Origin: Flavivirga rizhaonensis | Lineage (GTDB): Bacteria > Bacteroidota > Bacteroidia > Flavobacteriales > Flavobacteriaceae | DNA length: 64,000 nucleotides | Assembly (NCBI RefSeq): GCF_004791695.1 | Contig: NZ_SRSO01000001.1 | Span: forward strand, 310,001-374,000 | Direction of reading: 5' to 3' | Shown: piece by piece, positions 25,803-34,527 of the stretch | How positions within the stretch are numbered: position 1 is the stretch's first letter | Layout: each line of letters starts with the position of its first letter | Translations under genes and position numbers: made by a program | Notes under the pieces: generated by a model | Databases searched by the model: none | What the model was told of the DNA's origin: nothing | The model's input: the letters and a program-made list of their open reading frames with translations, nothing else

Positions 25803-28055
25803 TTATTCTTTTTTTGTAAACTTATTTACAAAAGATGATAAGTTAGTAGCATATCCTACAAGTATTTGCGGGTAAAAATCCTTAGCTCCAATATGATAAA
25901 AACCTCCGATTCTAGCATAAATTCCTCCATTGGATTCATTAGGATTCACTTTGCTGTATAAATTTAATTGAAGTCTTAAAACTTCCTTTTTATCATTATC
26001 ATCCTGTTGATTATACAATATATCTAAATTTTCAACCGACCCTCTTCCATTCAACCAATTGAAAGCAACGTTTAAATCTGCCCCAAAGTTTAATTGTGGG
26101 CGAATTTCAAAGTTTGTACTTATTTCATGTGTAAGAGCATTTAATTGATATCTTTTAACTACATCTACCCCATCTTCTACTTTCGTATGTTTTAATCCTG
26201 CTCTATAATACCTTAGTCCGTACCCAAAACTCCACTCAGTGGATAATCCTTTTAATTCCAAATTAATCAAATCAAGACCTAATCCAGCATTTAAATTATT
26301 ATATTTTATATAATCAAAATTATTAATAGTCGCAGATAAAAGAATGTTGTCATCATTGGAATCAACAGCAACCGAAATAGGTGTAATAAACCTAGAGTTA
26401 TCGTCAAACCCATTATAAATAGTTGCATTAATATCAGCATATAATGAATGTAAAATGGAAAAATAGCTCCAATTATGAATCCAAATCGGAATTTTAATTC
26501 TTCCTTCTGCCTGTAATATGCTATTAGAGTTTTGATTATTTAACCCCAAAAAATCCGAGAAGACTACCGCCGTAAAATAGTCCATTAGTTTACGTTCTTC
26601 TATAACAACAGTACTATCTGCCTTTATCTTATATGCTTTATTTCTAGCAGAATAATTAGAACTTTCGTCTTTAGGATAATATTCAAATAAATCATTATAG
26701 TTTAAATATAATCTATGGGCATCATCATCATTGGGAGATATCGGTACAAAGTTCAGACTATTTCTGAAGGACCTTAAAGGAATACTAAATTGATAATTGA
26801 CAACAGTAAATTCTCTTGAGTTATTAGATAATTGACCAACCACTACAATTTCTTTTGCCTTATTATTAAAAAATCGAAGTGTAGCATAATCAACCTTAAA
26901 AGTTGTATCCTGTACAGGTTTCTTTTTTCTATAAACTCTTATGGTTTTATTCAATTTTAGTTTACCAGAATATTGAGTCGCTAAATTTTCAATTGCTGTA
27001 ACTAAAGAATCAATTTTTTTATTATAAGGTTTTTGAGCATCTTTTATAATACTTTTTTCATTGTGAGCCTTTACTAAAAGGTATAATTCTGCCATATAAT
27101 CTTCATTAAGGTGCACAAAATTTGTATCAATTTTTTTGATAAAACTGTTAACTATTTTCTTGAAAATCACTTTTTCAGAGGAATAAAGAATTTTAATAGA
27201 TTTTTTGCACTCGAGATTTTCATTGCAAAATTTCAAATTATAAAATTTCAAATCATGGTTGTTTCTAACGCTAATGTTATAGATAGAATCTTTTTTGTTA
27301 TCGGGATAAGATAATACCACATTACTGATAAAAGTATAATCTGAATCTTTTAATATTTCATCATATAGTTCTCCAAGGCTAATCTTATAGCTGTCATTTA
27401 CATTTAAAGATGCGATTTTATTAAAAGCCTCTTTTGAAATTAAAACCTTTTTCAAGCTATCTGAGATGGTCTCAAATTTTTCATAAATATTGTCATAAAA
27501 GTTCTTTTCATTATCTACTATAAATAAGGTGTTTTCTCCATTTTTAAATTCCACTTTATTATCACTATTCTTTTTAAACTTAAAGTGTTCTTCTTTAGTA
27601 AAAATATTTTTAGAACTATCCGTTGCAATAGAAGTCAAGTACTCTTCAAAATCCTTATTATTCAAATCAATAGCTCCTTTTATCATTTTGTCCAAAGTTT
27701 GTCTTTCGGGTTTAATAAAGCTATAATCCTTATATTTTAACTTTTCTTTAGGTATTTCTAAGGTTATTTTATCTTTAAATTGAAAAAAATAGCTCTTAGA
27801 AACACTTTTCATATGTTCAACAACTTTATTCACAAAAGTTGTCTGAGAGAAGGTCTTGTTTATAACAAATTGTTTAGGATCTCCTATAGATTTGTTATCA
27901 GTAATTAGAATATTTGTATCTCCGTTTGAAGAACTGATTTTTTCAACTTTATATTCATTTGATATATGATCAAATTGAATCTTAACAGATTGAGTAAATC
28001 CAAAGAAAAAGGCAAAGGAGAAAATGAAAACGGAAAAAAAATCTTTTTTTTTCAT
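25803..28055 (-). CDS. Large exported protein of unknown function, possible C-terminal beta-barrel
   Basis: A 750-residue protein that I do not recognise. A signal peptide is clear (MKKKDFFSVFIFSFAFFFGF then TQS). Residues about 25-450 are Lys/Asn/Asp-rich with alternating helices and strands (FVNKVVEHMKSVSKSYFFQF, KILYSSEKVIFKKIVNSFIK). Residues about 480-745 show repeated short amphipathic strands with aromatic ends (EWSFGYGLRYYRAG, EISTNFEIRPQLNFGADLN, GGIYARIGGFYHIG, FYPQILVGYATNL), which resembles an outer-membrane beta-barrel. The gene is framed by an integrase remnant and a tRNA, so it is probably cargo of the island. Lower GC than the core genes is the impression by eye. No partner gene is seen. 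Confidence 0.75.
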   Translation of the reverse strand: MKKKDFFSVFIFSFAFFFGFTQSVKIQFDHISNEYKVEKISSSNGDTNILITDNKSIGDPKQFVINKTFSQTTFVNKVVEHMKSVSKSYFFQFKDKITLEIPKEKLKYKDYSFIKPERQTLDKMIKGAIDLNNKDFEEYLTSIATDSSKNIFTKEEHFKFKKNSDNKVEFKNGENTLFIVDNEKNFYDNIYEKFETISDSLKKVLISKEAFNKIASLNVNDSYKISLGELYDEILKDSDYTFISNVVLSYPDNKKDSIYNISVRNNHDLKFYNLKFCNENLECKKSIKILYSSEKVIFKKIVNSFIKKIDTNFVHLNEDYMAELYLLVKAHNEKSIIKDAQKPYNKKIDSLVTAIENLATQYSGKLKLNKTIRVYRKKKPVQDTTFKVDYATLRFFNNKAKEIVVVGQLSNNSREFTVVNYQFSIPLRSFRNSLNFVPISPNDDDAHRLYLNYNDLFEYYPKDESSNYSARNKAYKIKADSTVVIEERKLMDYFTAVVFSDFLGLNNQNSNSILQAEGRIKIPIWIHNWSYFSILHSLYADINATIYNGFDDNSRFITPISVAVDSNDDNILLSATINNFDYIKYNNLNAGLGLDLINLELKGLSTEWSFGYGLRYYRAGLKHTKVEDGVDVVKRYQLNALTHEISTNFEIRPQLNFGADLNVAFNWLNGRGSVENLDILYNQQDDNDKKEVLRLQLNLYSKVNPNESNGGIYARIGGFYHIGAKDFYPQILVGYATNLSSFVNKFTKKE

Positions 28056-28232
28056 TTAATTGGTTGGTTAAAATTAAACTTAAACTTATTGCTATTAAGT
28101 TTCTTAGGAGAGAGAAAGTTAAAGTAACCATAAATAATACTAATCTCAAAACTAAATGATATTTTTTTTAAATATCTTAAAAGTAATTAATTTCAAATTA
28201 GTTCGAAGACGAGTTTTTTTATTTCCTTGTTT

Positions 28233-28251
28233 GTTGTACATATGTTGTACA
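28233..28251. repeat. Direct repeat GTTGTACA x2, possible att-core region
   Basis: GTTGTACA occurs twice, separated by TAT, about 40 bases beyond the 3' end of the tRNA-Met. Integrases often recognise short direct repeats near tRNA 3' ends, so this may be a relic of the island attachment site. No second copy was seen at the other island edge, so the call is tentative. Confidence 0.3.
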
Positions 28252-28260
28252 GAAATAAAA

Positions 28261-28284
28261 AACCCAAGACTAAAATCTTAGGTT
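28261..28284 (-). terminator. Terminator of the tRNA-Met transcript
   Basis: On the minus strand AACCTAAGA and TCTTGGGTT pair (one G-T wobble) around a six-base loop and are followed by TTTTTTATTTC. It lies eight bases beyond the tRNA 3' end. Confidence 0.7.
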
Positions 28285-28291
28285 TTCCTTG

Positions 28292-28365
28292 TAGCGAGAG
28301 GGGGGCACGATCCCCCGACCTCCGGGTTATGAATCCGACGCTCTAACCAACTGAGCTACCTCGCC
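28292..28365 (-). tRNA. tRNA-Met (anticodon CAT)
   Basis: The minus strand folds into a full 74-base cloverleaf: acceptor GGCGAGG with CTCTCGCT side wobble pairs, D arm GCTCAGTTGGTTAGAGC, anticodon CAT at 28329-28331 within loop TTCATAA, and T arm GGGGGATCGTGCCCCCC region. The CCA end is not encoded. The 5' base is a paired G, which fits elongator rather than initiator Met. An A-C mismatch closes the anticodon stem. It marks the chromosomal edge of the decayed island. Confidence 0.95.
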
Positions 28366-28497
28366 ATAATTTAAGGCTGCAAATATAAAAACAATATTAT
28401 TGTAAGCAAACAGATATTAGATAAAATATTATTAAAAATTGTTGTTTTACTTATCAATTAATGTATATATTGGTAACATAAAATTTTTAAGCTATTT

Positions 28498-28887
28498 ATG
28501 GACGATAAAGTTAAATTTGATATTGAATTTCCAATACATGCATCCCCTCAACTGTTGTATCAATATATATCAACACCTTCAGGTTTATCCGAATGGTTTT
28601 CAGATAACGTAAATTCTCGTGGTGAATTATTCACTTTTATATGGGATGATAGCGAAGAACAGGCAAAATTGTTAAGTAAAAAAAGTGGTGAACGTGTTAA
28701 ATTTAGGTGGTTGAATGACGAAGATGATCAGGTATCGTATTTTGAAATAAGAATACAAGTTGATGAAATCACTAAAGATGTATCGCTAATGGTTACCGAT
28801 TTTGCAGAAGAAGATGAAATTGATGAAGCTAAAATGCTTTGGGAAAATCAAATTTCTGATTTAAAGCATGTGCTTGGATCTGTTTAA
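28498..28887 (+). CDS. START-like/AHSA1-type domain protein
   Basis: A 129-residue acidic protein of the START-like (Bet v1/AHSA1) fold: FPIHASPQLLYQYISTPSG, LSEWFSDNV and a C-terminal helix MLWENQISDLKHVLG. These proteins form a helix-grip pocket for a hydrophobic ligand or act as small co-chaperone-like factors. In flavobacteria a single-copy conserved version is commonly seen next to the aminotransferase class IV gene. The exact role is unknown. The start ATG follows TTAAGCTATTT without a Shine-Dalgarno, normal for this phylum. Confidence 0.8.
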   Translation: MDDKVKFDIEFPIHASPQLLYQYISTPSGLSEWFSDNVNSRGELFTFIWDDSEEQAKLLSKKSGERVKFRWLNDEDDQVSYFEIRIQVDEITKDVSLMVTDFAEEDEIDEAKMLWENQISDLKHVLGSV

Positions 28888-28902
28888 TTCTATATTTTAA
28901 AT

Positions 28903-28910
28903 TATATTTG
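28903..28910 (+). promoter_or_regulatory. -7 promoter element before the pabC-like gene
   Basis: TATATTTG is an exact match to the flavobacterial TAnnTTTG -7 consensus. It lies 37 bases before the start codon. No TTG is seen at the ideal -33 spacing. The expected transcription start would fall inside the hairpin that follows. Confidence 0.6.
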
Positions 28911-28946
28911 TCCCGCTTTTATTAACCAATAAAGCGGGATTTTTTT
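28911..28946 (+). terminator. Terminator hairpin directly before the pabC-like start codon
   Basis: TCCCGCTTTTATT pairs with AATAAAGCGGGA (one bulged T, loop AACC) and is followed by seven T that run straight into the ATG at 28947. It has the form of an intrinsic terminator for the upstream START-like gene, but it lies between a -7 box and the next gene's start. Confidence 0.75.
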
Positions 28947-29789
28947 ATGACAAATTTTAATGGAAATATTCTAGAAGAAAATACAATTCTTTCAATTGAA
29001 AACAGAGGTTATAATTATGGGGATACTTTATTTGAAACCATTAAAGTAAGCTTTGGTAAAATTTTGTTTTGGGAAGATCATTATTTTAGACTCATGGCTT
29101 CTATGCGTATTATGCGTATGGAAATTCCAATGAGTTTTACTATGGAGTATTTAGAAGAACAGATTCTTAGTACTCTGGAATCTAATAACTTGTTAAAGTC
29201 ATCTGCAAGAGTTAAATTGTTTGTACATAGAAATGAAGGTGGGCTGTATACTCCAAATTCGAATGATGTAAGTTTTATAATTTCAGTAAAACCTATTCAA
29301 GATGATTTTTATTTACTTCAAGACGGTTTTTATGAAGTTGATTTGTTTAAAGATTATTATGTGTCGCCAAGCTTATTATCTACATTAAAAACTAATAATA
29401 AAATATTAAACGTTGTTGGGAGCATTTATGCAAAAGAAAACAACTTACATAACTGTTTTGTTTTAAACACTAATAAGCATGTTGTAGAAGCTCTTAACGG
29501 GAATATTTTTGTTGTAAAAGATAATATCATAAAAACGGCTCCAATAAGTGACGGTTGTTTAAAAGGCATTATGCGTAAGCAACTTATAGATATTATTAAA
29601 AGTATGCCTGATTATGAAATTGTTGAAGATTCAATTTCTCCGTTTGAACTTCAAAAAGCTGACGAAATTTTTATAACAAATGTTATTGTTGGAATTCAAC
29701 CTGTAACGAAATATAGAAAGAAGGTATATGTCAGTGAAGTATCTAAAAACTTATTACAAAAACTGAATGTTAAAGTAAGATTGAATTAA
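28947..29789 (+). CDS. Aminotransferase class IV, aminodeoxychorismate lyase-like
   Basis: A 280-residue PLP enzyme of fold type IV (PabC, D-amino acid or branched-chain aminotransferase group). Typical parts are SIENRGYNYGDTLFETIKV at about 16, then FWEDHYFRLMASMRIM, a STLKTNNKILNVVG block carrying a candidate PLP lysine, and FVLNTNKHVVEALNGNIFVV. The C-terminal DEIFITNVIVGIQPVTK motif is the usual cofactor-binding TN. PabC makes p-aminobenzoate for folate; the length and opening motif favour that over a BCAT, but substrate is not proven. The start codon follows a T-run with no ribosome-binding site. Confidence 0.85.
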   Translation: MTNFNGNILEENTILSIENRGYNYGDTLFETIKVSFGKILFWEDHYFRLMASMRIMRMEIPMSFTMEYLEEQILSTLESNNLLKSSARVKLFVHRNEGGLYTPNSNDVSFIISVKPIQDDFYLLQDGFYEVDLFKDYYVSPSLLSTLKTNNKILNVVGSIYAKENNLHNCFVLNTNKHVVEALNGNIFVVKDNIIKTAPISDGCLKGIMRKQLIDIIKSMPDYEIVEDSISPFELQKADEIFITNVIVGIQPVTKYRKKVYVSEVSKNLLQKLNVKVRLN

Positions 29790-30346
29790 TTATAGTTTGG
29801 ATTTTCTGGTGCATTAGACCAAATACTATATTCACCTCCAAACTCTAGCATTTTTTCTTTCCAAAATGATTTGTAATCTTTCTCTATAATATTGTTTTTG
29901 TAAATATTTTCAGTAACAACCCAAGAATTCGCTTTAAGTTCTTCTTCTAATTGATTTGTTTCCCAACCGGAGTATCCTAGGAAAAAACGAATATCATTTT
30001 CATTTATATCACCATTAGTAATTAGCTCTGCTACTTTACTAAAATCACCGCCCCAAAAAATACCTAAGGAAATTTCAATACTTTCTGGGATTAATTTTGG
30101 TATTTTATGAATAAAATAGAGATTATCCTGTTCTACAGGTCCACCGTTGTAAACTTTATAAGTAGCTTCAACTTCTGGAACCAGTTCATTAATAGTATAA
30201 TCTAGAGGTTTGTTGAGTATAAAGCCTATAGATCCTTCTTTCGAATGATCTGCAATTAATACTATCGAGCGATTAAAAGAAACATCACCTATTATCGCAG
30301 GTTCAGCGATTAACAAATCACCTTTCTTTGGTTTTATTGTTATCAT
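29786..30346 (-). CDS. YqgE/AlgH family protein (UPF0301)
   Basis: A 186-residue protein of the conserved YqgE/AlgH family. Visible family motifs are KKGDLLIAEPAIIGDVSFNR, SIGFILNKPLDYTINELVP, YNGGPVEQDNLYFIH and FFLGYSGWETNQLEEELKAN. The biochemical role is unknown; AlgH was named in Pseudomonas alginate regulation. It overlaps the convergent pabC-like gene by four bases at its 3' end. Confidence 0.93.
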   Translation of the reverse strand: MITIKPKKGDLLIAEPAIIGDVSFNRSIVLIADHSKEGSIGFILNKPLDYTINELVPEVEATYKVYNGGPVEQDNLYFIHKIPKLIPESIEISLGIFWGGDFSKVAELITNGDINENDIRFFLGYSGWETNQLEEELKANSWVVTENIYKNNIIEKDYKSFWKEKMLEFGGEYSIWSNAPENPNYN

Positions 30347-30419
30347 GCTTTTGAGGTATTAGCAACTAAATCTAATGTTTATTTATTAAAAAAGCAACTG
30401 TTTTAATTGATATAAAGAA

Positions 30420-30450
30420 AAAGATGCCTTCAAAACTTGAAGGCATCTTT
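30420..30450 (-). terminator. Intrinsic terminator of the HU gene
   Basis: A perfect 14-base stem (AAAGATGCCTTCAA with TTGAAGGCATCTTT) with a 3-base loop lies 22 bases after the HU stop. On the minus strand it is followed by TTCTTTATATC, and on the plus strand by ATAATATAAAA. Confidence 0.8.
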
Positions 30451-30472
30451 ATAATATAAAAGAGGTAAACTA

Positions 30473-30745
30473 CTAGTTTACTGCATTTGATAAATCTGAT
30501 CCAGCTTTAAACTTAACAACGTTTTTAGCTTTGATTTTTATAGTTTGTCCTGTTTGAGGATTTCTTCCTTCTCTTGCAGCTCTTTTAGAAACTGACCAAG
30601 ATCCAAATCCTACTAAAGAAACTCTGTTACCCTTTTGTAAAGCTCCTTCAATTTCAATGATTGCACACTCTAAAGCTTTCTTTGCAGCAGCTTTAGTGAT
30701 TCCTGCGTGTTCTGCCATTGCGTCGATTAAATCTGTTTTGTTCAT
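30473..30745 (-). CDS. DNA-binding protein HU
   Basis: A 90-residue HU/IHF protein that bends and compacts DNA. It shows MNKTDLIDAMAEHAGITKAA at the start, GNRVSLVGFGSWSV in the middle and the DNA-arm motif GRNPQTGQTIKIKAKNVVKF. Length is exactly that of the family. A strong promoter lies about 55 bases upstream (see 30801), and a strong terminator follows, so it is a single-gene transcript with high expected expression. Confidence 0.97.
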   Translation of the reverse strand: MNKTDLIDAMAEHAGITKAAAKKALECAIIEIEGALQKGNRVSLVGFGSWSVSKRAAREGRNPQTGQTIKIKAKNVVKFKAGSDLSNAVN

Positions 30746-30800
30746 AATATAAAATTTAATTATTAATAAATTGGTTAAACATTATTGTTAAATCCTACTA

Positions 30801-30830
30801 CAAATTTATACGGATTATGAAACCATGCAA
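30801..30830 (-). promoter_or_regulatory. Consensus flavobacterial promoter of the HU gene
   Basis: On the minus strand TTG (30828-30830) is followed after 19 bases by TAAATTTG (30801-30808). This is a textbook match to the Bacteroidota TTG-N19-TAnnTTTG promoter. The leader to the HU start codon would be about 50 bases. Confidence 0.8.
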
Positions 30831-30933
30831 GTAATAGCAAGGGAAAAACACGGTATTGTTAATAACTTGACTCTTTTGTTAATAAAGGAAGCGTATTTTA
30901 TCGATGATTTGTAATATCAATGATAATAAGGGT

Positions 30934-31881
30934 TTAGAGCGCTTTAGCATTTGCTTCAAAAGTATAACCGTTTAAAAGCGCTTTTATATCCATAGTTCGT
31001 TTACCGGGAAGCTTAATTTCCTTTATTAAGATATAACCATTTGTAACAGCAATCTTTAACTCTTTTTTATTAGAAATAATGCTTCCAATACTTTTTGTAT
31101 GCGATGCTCTTTCTTTGTCAGCACGATAAATTTTTACATCCAATCTATCTTCACCATTTATAAAAGTACACCAGCTTGCCGGATAAGGGCTTAAACCTCG
31201 TATCTTATTATATATATTGTCTATAGATTCGTTCCAGTTAATCTTACAATTATCTTTATTTAATTTATAAGCAGTTCTAATATTTTTAGTTTCTTTTTGA
31301 GGTACAGTTTTAACACGTCCCTTTTTTATTGCGTTTACTGTTTTTAGAACTAAAGAGCTCCCTATATTCATTAATTTATCATGCAAGCTTCCTACGTTTT
31401 CATCAGCTTCTATGTCTATTTCTTCTTGAAGAATCATATCACCAGTGTCTATTTTTTCATCAATAAAGAACGTTGAAACCCCTGTTTTGGTTTCACCATT
31501 AATAATAGCCCAATTTATAGGAGCTGCACCACGATAGTTTGGTAGTAATGATGCATGCAAATTAAAAGTGCCATATTCGGGCATTTGCCATACTACTTTT
31601 GGTAACATTCTAAAGGCTACAACAATTTGGAGATTTGCTTTAAGCGCCTTCAATTCATCTAAAAAGTCATTCTGTTTTAAATTGATAGGTTGTAAAATGT
31701 TTAAATTGACTTCCTTTGCATATACTTTTACAGCACTTTCATTTAATTTGCGTCCACGCCCAGCAGGTTTATCTGGAGCAGTTATAACCCCAACTATGTG
31801 ATACTGGTTTTCTACTAATGCTTTTAAAGTGGTTACAGCAAAATCTGGTGTTCCCATAAATACAATTCTTAAATCCCTCAT
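30934..31881 (-). CDS. fmt: Methionyl-tRNA formyltransferase
   Basis: A 315-residue enzyme that formylates initiator Met-tRNA with 10-formyl-tetrahydrofolate. It opens with the family motif RIVFMGTPDFAVTTLKAL and shows the catalytic Asn/His block FNLHASLLPNYRGAAPINW and STFFIDEKIDTGDMI with the catalytic Asp. The C-terminal OB-like domain (ALNGYTFEANAKAL end) is complete. Its ATG overlaps the recQ stop by four bases, so it is the second gene of a recQ-fmt operon. Confidence 0.97.
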   Translation of the reverse strand: MRDLRIVFMGTPDFAVTTLKALVENQYHIVGVITAPDKPAGRGRKLNESAVKVYAKEVNLNILQPINLKQNDFLDELKALKANLQIVVAFRMLPKVVWQMPEYGTFNLHASLLPNYRGAAPINWAIINGETKTGVSTFFIDEKIDTGDMILQEEIDIEADENVGSLHDKLMNIGSSLVLKTVNAIKKGRVKTVPQKETKNIRTAYKLNKDNCKINWNESIDNIYNKIRGLSPYPASWCTFINGEDRLDVKIYRADKERASHTKSIGSIISNKKELKIAVTNGYILIKEIKLPGKRTMDIKALLNGYTFEANAKAL

Positions 31882-33782
31882 ATATGACTTAATTTATATG
31901 TGTTTGTTGGTGTAATAGTTATAATGTTATGCTCTAATAATAATTTTAAGACTACTTTTAAATCTGCCTCTTTACAATTTAATATTGAAATTAAATCTCT
32001 AGATGATTGATCTCCATTTTCTAATAATTTTATGATATTTTTTTTTATTGTTTTTATATCTGGAGGTGTCGCTACTTTTTTTGAATTTATGCAAACGGAG
32101 CAAATACCGCATGGCTTCATGTCTTTTTCACCAAAGTAGGTGAGGAGTTGTATGCTTTTACAAACCGAATCATTTTCAATGTAATTGAGCATGGCATTAA
32201 CTTGATGTTGCTTTAATTTATTTTGTTGCTCTATGATTGATGCAATTCTATTAATAGTTTTATCATCTTCCCTAGGCTCTATAAAAGTGATTTGAGCATC
32301 AGTTTTTGCTAAGTTTAGGGTAATGATTTTATCCTTTTCTAATTGTTGAAGTACCCGAATTAATTTACTTTCGGTTACCGATGCCTTATTAGAAATTTTT
32401 ATTAAATCAATTTTTGTAATATGATCAAAAATACCGCCATACATTCTTAATATTGATTTTACAATCATATTAAAATCCTGATGCGTTTCTAAATAATTAA
32501 AAAGTGCTGAATTTGATACAACAAATTGAGCAGTTACTTTATTTTTAAACTGTTTTGATAATGTGATAATACTATTTCTATCTAATAATAACAGGGTATT
32601 ATAACATAAAATAGAACCAAAGTTATAAGTTTTACAAAAGGTATTAAATTTAAAATCGAAAGTCAGATATTCACCTTCGCCATAAGATATTTGAAAGTAG
32701 CTGCATAGTTTCCTGTATACCTGTTTGACAAAATCGACTGTTGGTAAAATACTTAAAAACTGATTTTTTACTAAAGTAGCGTCACTATTATTTTTTAGAA
32801 TTACGGCAAAAGCCTTTTGCCCATTACGGCCTACACGACCAGCTTCTTGAAAATAACTTTCAATACTTTCTGGTAAATTAAAATGAATAACTGTTTTAAC
32901 ATCTGGTTTGTCAATACCCATACCAAAGGCATTTGTCGCAACCATAACCTGTTTTTGATTTTGTGTCCATGCAGTCATATTAATATCCTTTTCAATATTT
33001 GAAAGTCCTCCATGGTAATAGGTTGAAGTCATGTTTTTAGATTCTAAAAAAGCGCTAATTTCTATAGTTAATTTCCTGTTTCTAACATAAATAATTGATG
33101 AAGCGATATGTTTTTTTAAAATAGTTTCAAGGCGGTAGTATTTATCATTTTCATGAAATACCATGTATGCCAGATTAGGTCTGGCAAAAGATTGCTTAAA
33201 TATTTTAGGTTGAATAAAATCAAGCTCTTTTACAATATCATCAACGACTTCTGGTCTTGCTGAAGCGGTTAAGGCTACCACATTTACACTAGGCTGTATT
33301 TGGCGTAATAGCGATATGTTTTTGTATGCAGGTCTAAAATCACTTCCCCATTGCGAGATACAATGCGCTTCATCAACTGCTATTAAATTTACGTGCATTT
33401 GTTTAATACGGTCCTGTACCAGTTCCTGTTGTAAGCGTTCTGGTGATAGATACAAAAACTTGTAATTTCCGTAAATACAGTTGTCTAAAAGCGTGTCTAA
33501 TAGGCTATAACTTATCCCACTTGTAATTGCCATAGCTTTAATTCCTTTATTGTTTAAGGCTTGTACCTGATCTTTCATCAAGGAAATTAAAGGAGAAATA
33601 ACAATACAAATACCTTTTTTAGCTAGGGCAGGAATTTGAAAACATAATGATTTTCCACCACCAGTTGGTAATAAAACAAAAGTGTCTTCTCCTTCAATAA
33701 CGGCATTGATAATGGCTTCTTGATTAAGTCTAAATTCTGTAAACTTCCAATAACGTTCTAATATGTTTATGGGATGCTCCAT
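31878..33782 (-). CDS. recQ: RecQ family ATP-dependent DNA helicase
   Basis: A 634-residue 3'-5' superfamily 2 helicase. Motif I is LLPTGGGKSLCFQ at about 38, motif II VDEAHCISQWGSDFRPAY, motif III ALTASA and motif VI QEAGRVGRNG. The zinc-binding cysteines follow at about residues 539-573 (SVCKSIQLLTYFGEKD, CGICSVC). A divergent winged-helix part comes last; no HRDC domain is evident. Length is a little over that of E. coli RecQ. It may act in repair and recombination. A 2-base gap separates it from the upstream NTPase gene. Confidence 0.95.
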   Translation of the reverse strand: MEHPINILERYWKFTEFRLNQEAIINAVIEGEDTFVLLPTGGGKSLCFQIPALAKKGICIVISPLISLMKDQVQALNNKGIKAMAITSGISYSLLDTLLDNCIYGNYKFLYLSPERLQQELVQDRIKQMHVNLIAVDEAHCISQWGSDFRPAYKNISLLRQIQPSVNVVALTASARPEVVDDIVKELDFIQPKIFKQSFARPNLAYMVFHENDKYYRLETILKKHIASSIIYVRNRKLTIEISAFLESKNMTSTYYHGGLSNIEKDINMTAWTQNQKQVMVATNAFGMGIDKPDVKTVIHFNLPESIESYFQEAGRVGRNGQKAFAVILKNNSDATLVKNQFLSILPTVDFVKQVYRKLCSYFQISYGEGEYLTFDFKFNTFCKTYNFGSILCYNTLLLLDRNSIITLSKQFKNKVTAQFVVSNSALFNYLETHQDFNMIVKSILRMYGGIFDHITKIDLIKISNKASVTESKLIRVLQQLEKDKIITLNLAKTDAQITFIEPREDDKTINRIASIIEQQNKLKQHQVNAMLNYIENDSVCKSIQLLTYFGEKDMKPCGICSVCINSKKVATPPDIKTIKKNIIKLLENGDQSSRDLISILNCKEADLKVVLKLLLEHNIITITPTNTYKLSHI

Positions 33783-33784
33783 TA

Positions 33785-34333
33785 TTACATATTCAACGAG
33801 TTTAAAATAAAATCGACTCTATTTTCAACAGTGTTAAAAGGAACATCTATTAAATGGTAATTAAAATTTTGATAGGTGTTTAGTAAGTGTTTGTGAATAT
33901 TTAAAGCTTGTTCAAAATTTTCGTAGCGCTCGTTATCGCTTTTGTATATAGCTTCCCATGGCTTTAAAATAAAAACAATATCATATATAGCATTTTTACA
34001 AGTATTTATAAAACTCTCAGGGTAGGAGTCCCCAATAAAATCCATGTAAGCTAACACATCCGGTAGACCTCTATCAAAAAAAATAATTTCAGAAGCACCT
34101 GTTTCGGCATTTAAAAATTGCTGATGCCTACCTTTTAAAAGTAATTCGCTAAATAATAAAGGGTTGGTTAAAAATAGTTGGTCAATACCTTCTTTTTTTG
34201 CATCTAGGGTAACTTGACGAGAAATTTCTTCAAGACAATTGTAGCCTCTACTTATTAACTCATTTATTAAAGTAGATTTTCCAGTACCAGGCCCCCCTGT
34301 AATTACAATCTTTTTAGTGTTCAAAACCGACAT
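33785..34333 (-). CDS. AAA-type P-loop NTPase/kinase-like protein
   Basis: A 182-residue protein starting MSVLNTKKIVITGGPGTGKS, with a Walker A loop at residues about 13-20. I chose the ATG at 34333 because the longer frame adds 19 hydrophobic residues with no fold match. The FFDRGLPDVLAYM and NERYENFEQALNIHKHL blocks are typical of the AAA_28/thymidylate-kinase-like NTPase group found in many bacteria. Substrate unknown. It leads the recQ-fmt operon. Confidence 0.85.
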   Translation of the reverse strand: MSVLNTKKIVITGGPGTGKSTLINELISRGYNCLEEISRQVTLDAKKEGIDQLFLTNPLLFSELLLKGRHQQFLNAETGASEIIFFDRGLPDVLAYMDFIGDSYPESFINTCKNAIYDIVFILKPWEAIYKSDNERYENFEQALNIHKHLLNTYQNFNYHLIDVPFNTVENRVDFILNSLNM

Positions 34334-34501
34334 TATTTTGTCGTAAAAATCGGAATTAAACTGCGATAAAAAAAATGTAAACAGAAACACTTATAACTAA
34401 AGTTTTTAATTCACAGAGTTATAACTGCGCGAATGTTATTTTCTTGAGTGAAGAAGTGCTTAAGTATGTGTTAAAAATAATGATTTAAACGGATGAAACT
34501 G

Positions 34502-34509
34502 TATATTTG
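34502..34509 (+). promoter_or_regulatory. -7 promoter element before the DUF493 gene
   Basis: TATATTTG is an exact TAnnTTTG match, 19 bases before the ATG at 34528. No clear TTG at -33. The very short leader is common in this phylum. Confidence 0.65.
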
Positions 34510-34527
34510 CACGATATAAAAGAGACT

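Noticed and set aside
34334..34390. Longer start of the NTPase gene adding 19 residues
   Set aside because: The extra residues are hydrophobic and precede the normal P-loop start; the ATG at 34333 fits the family.
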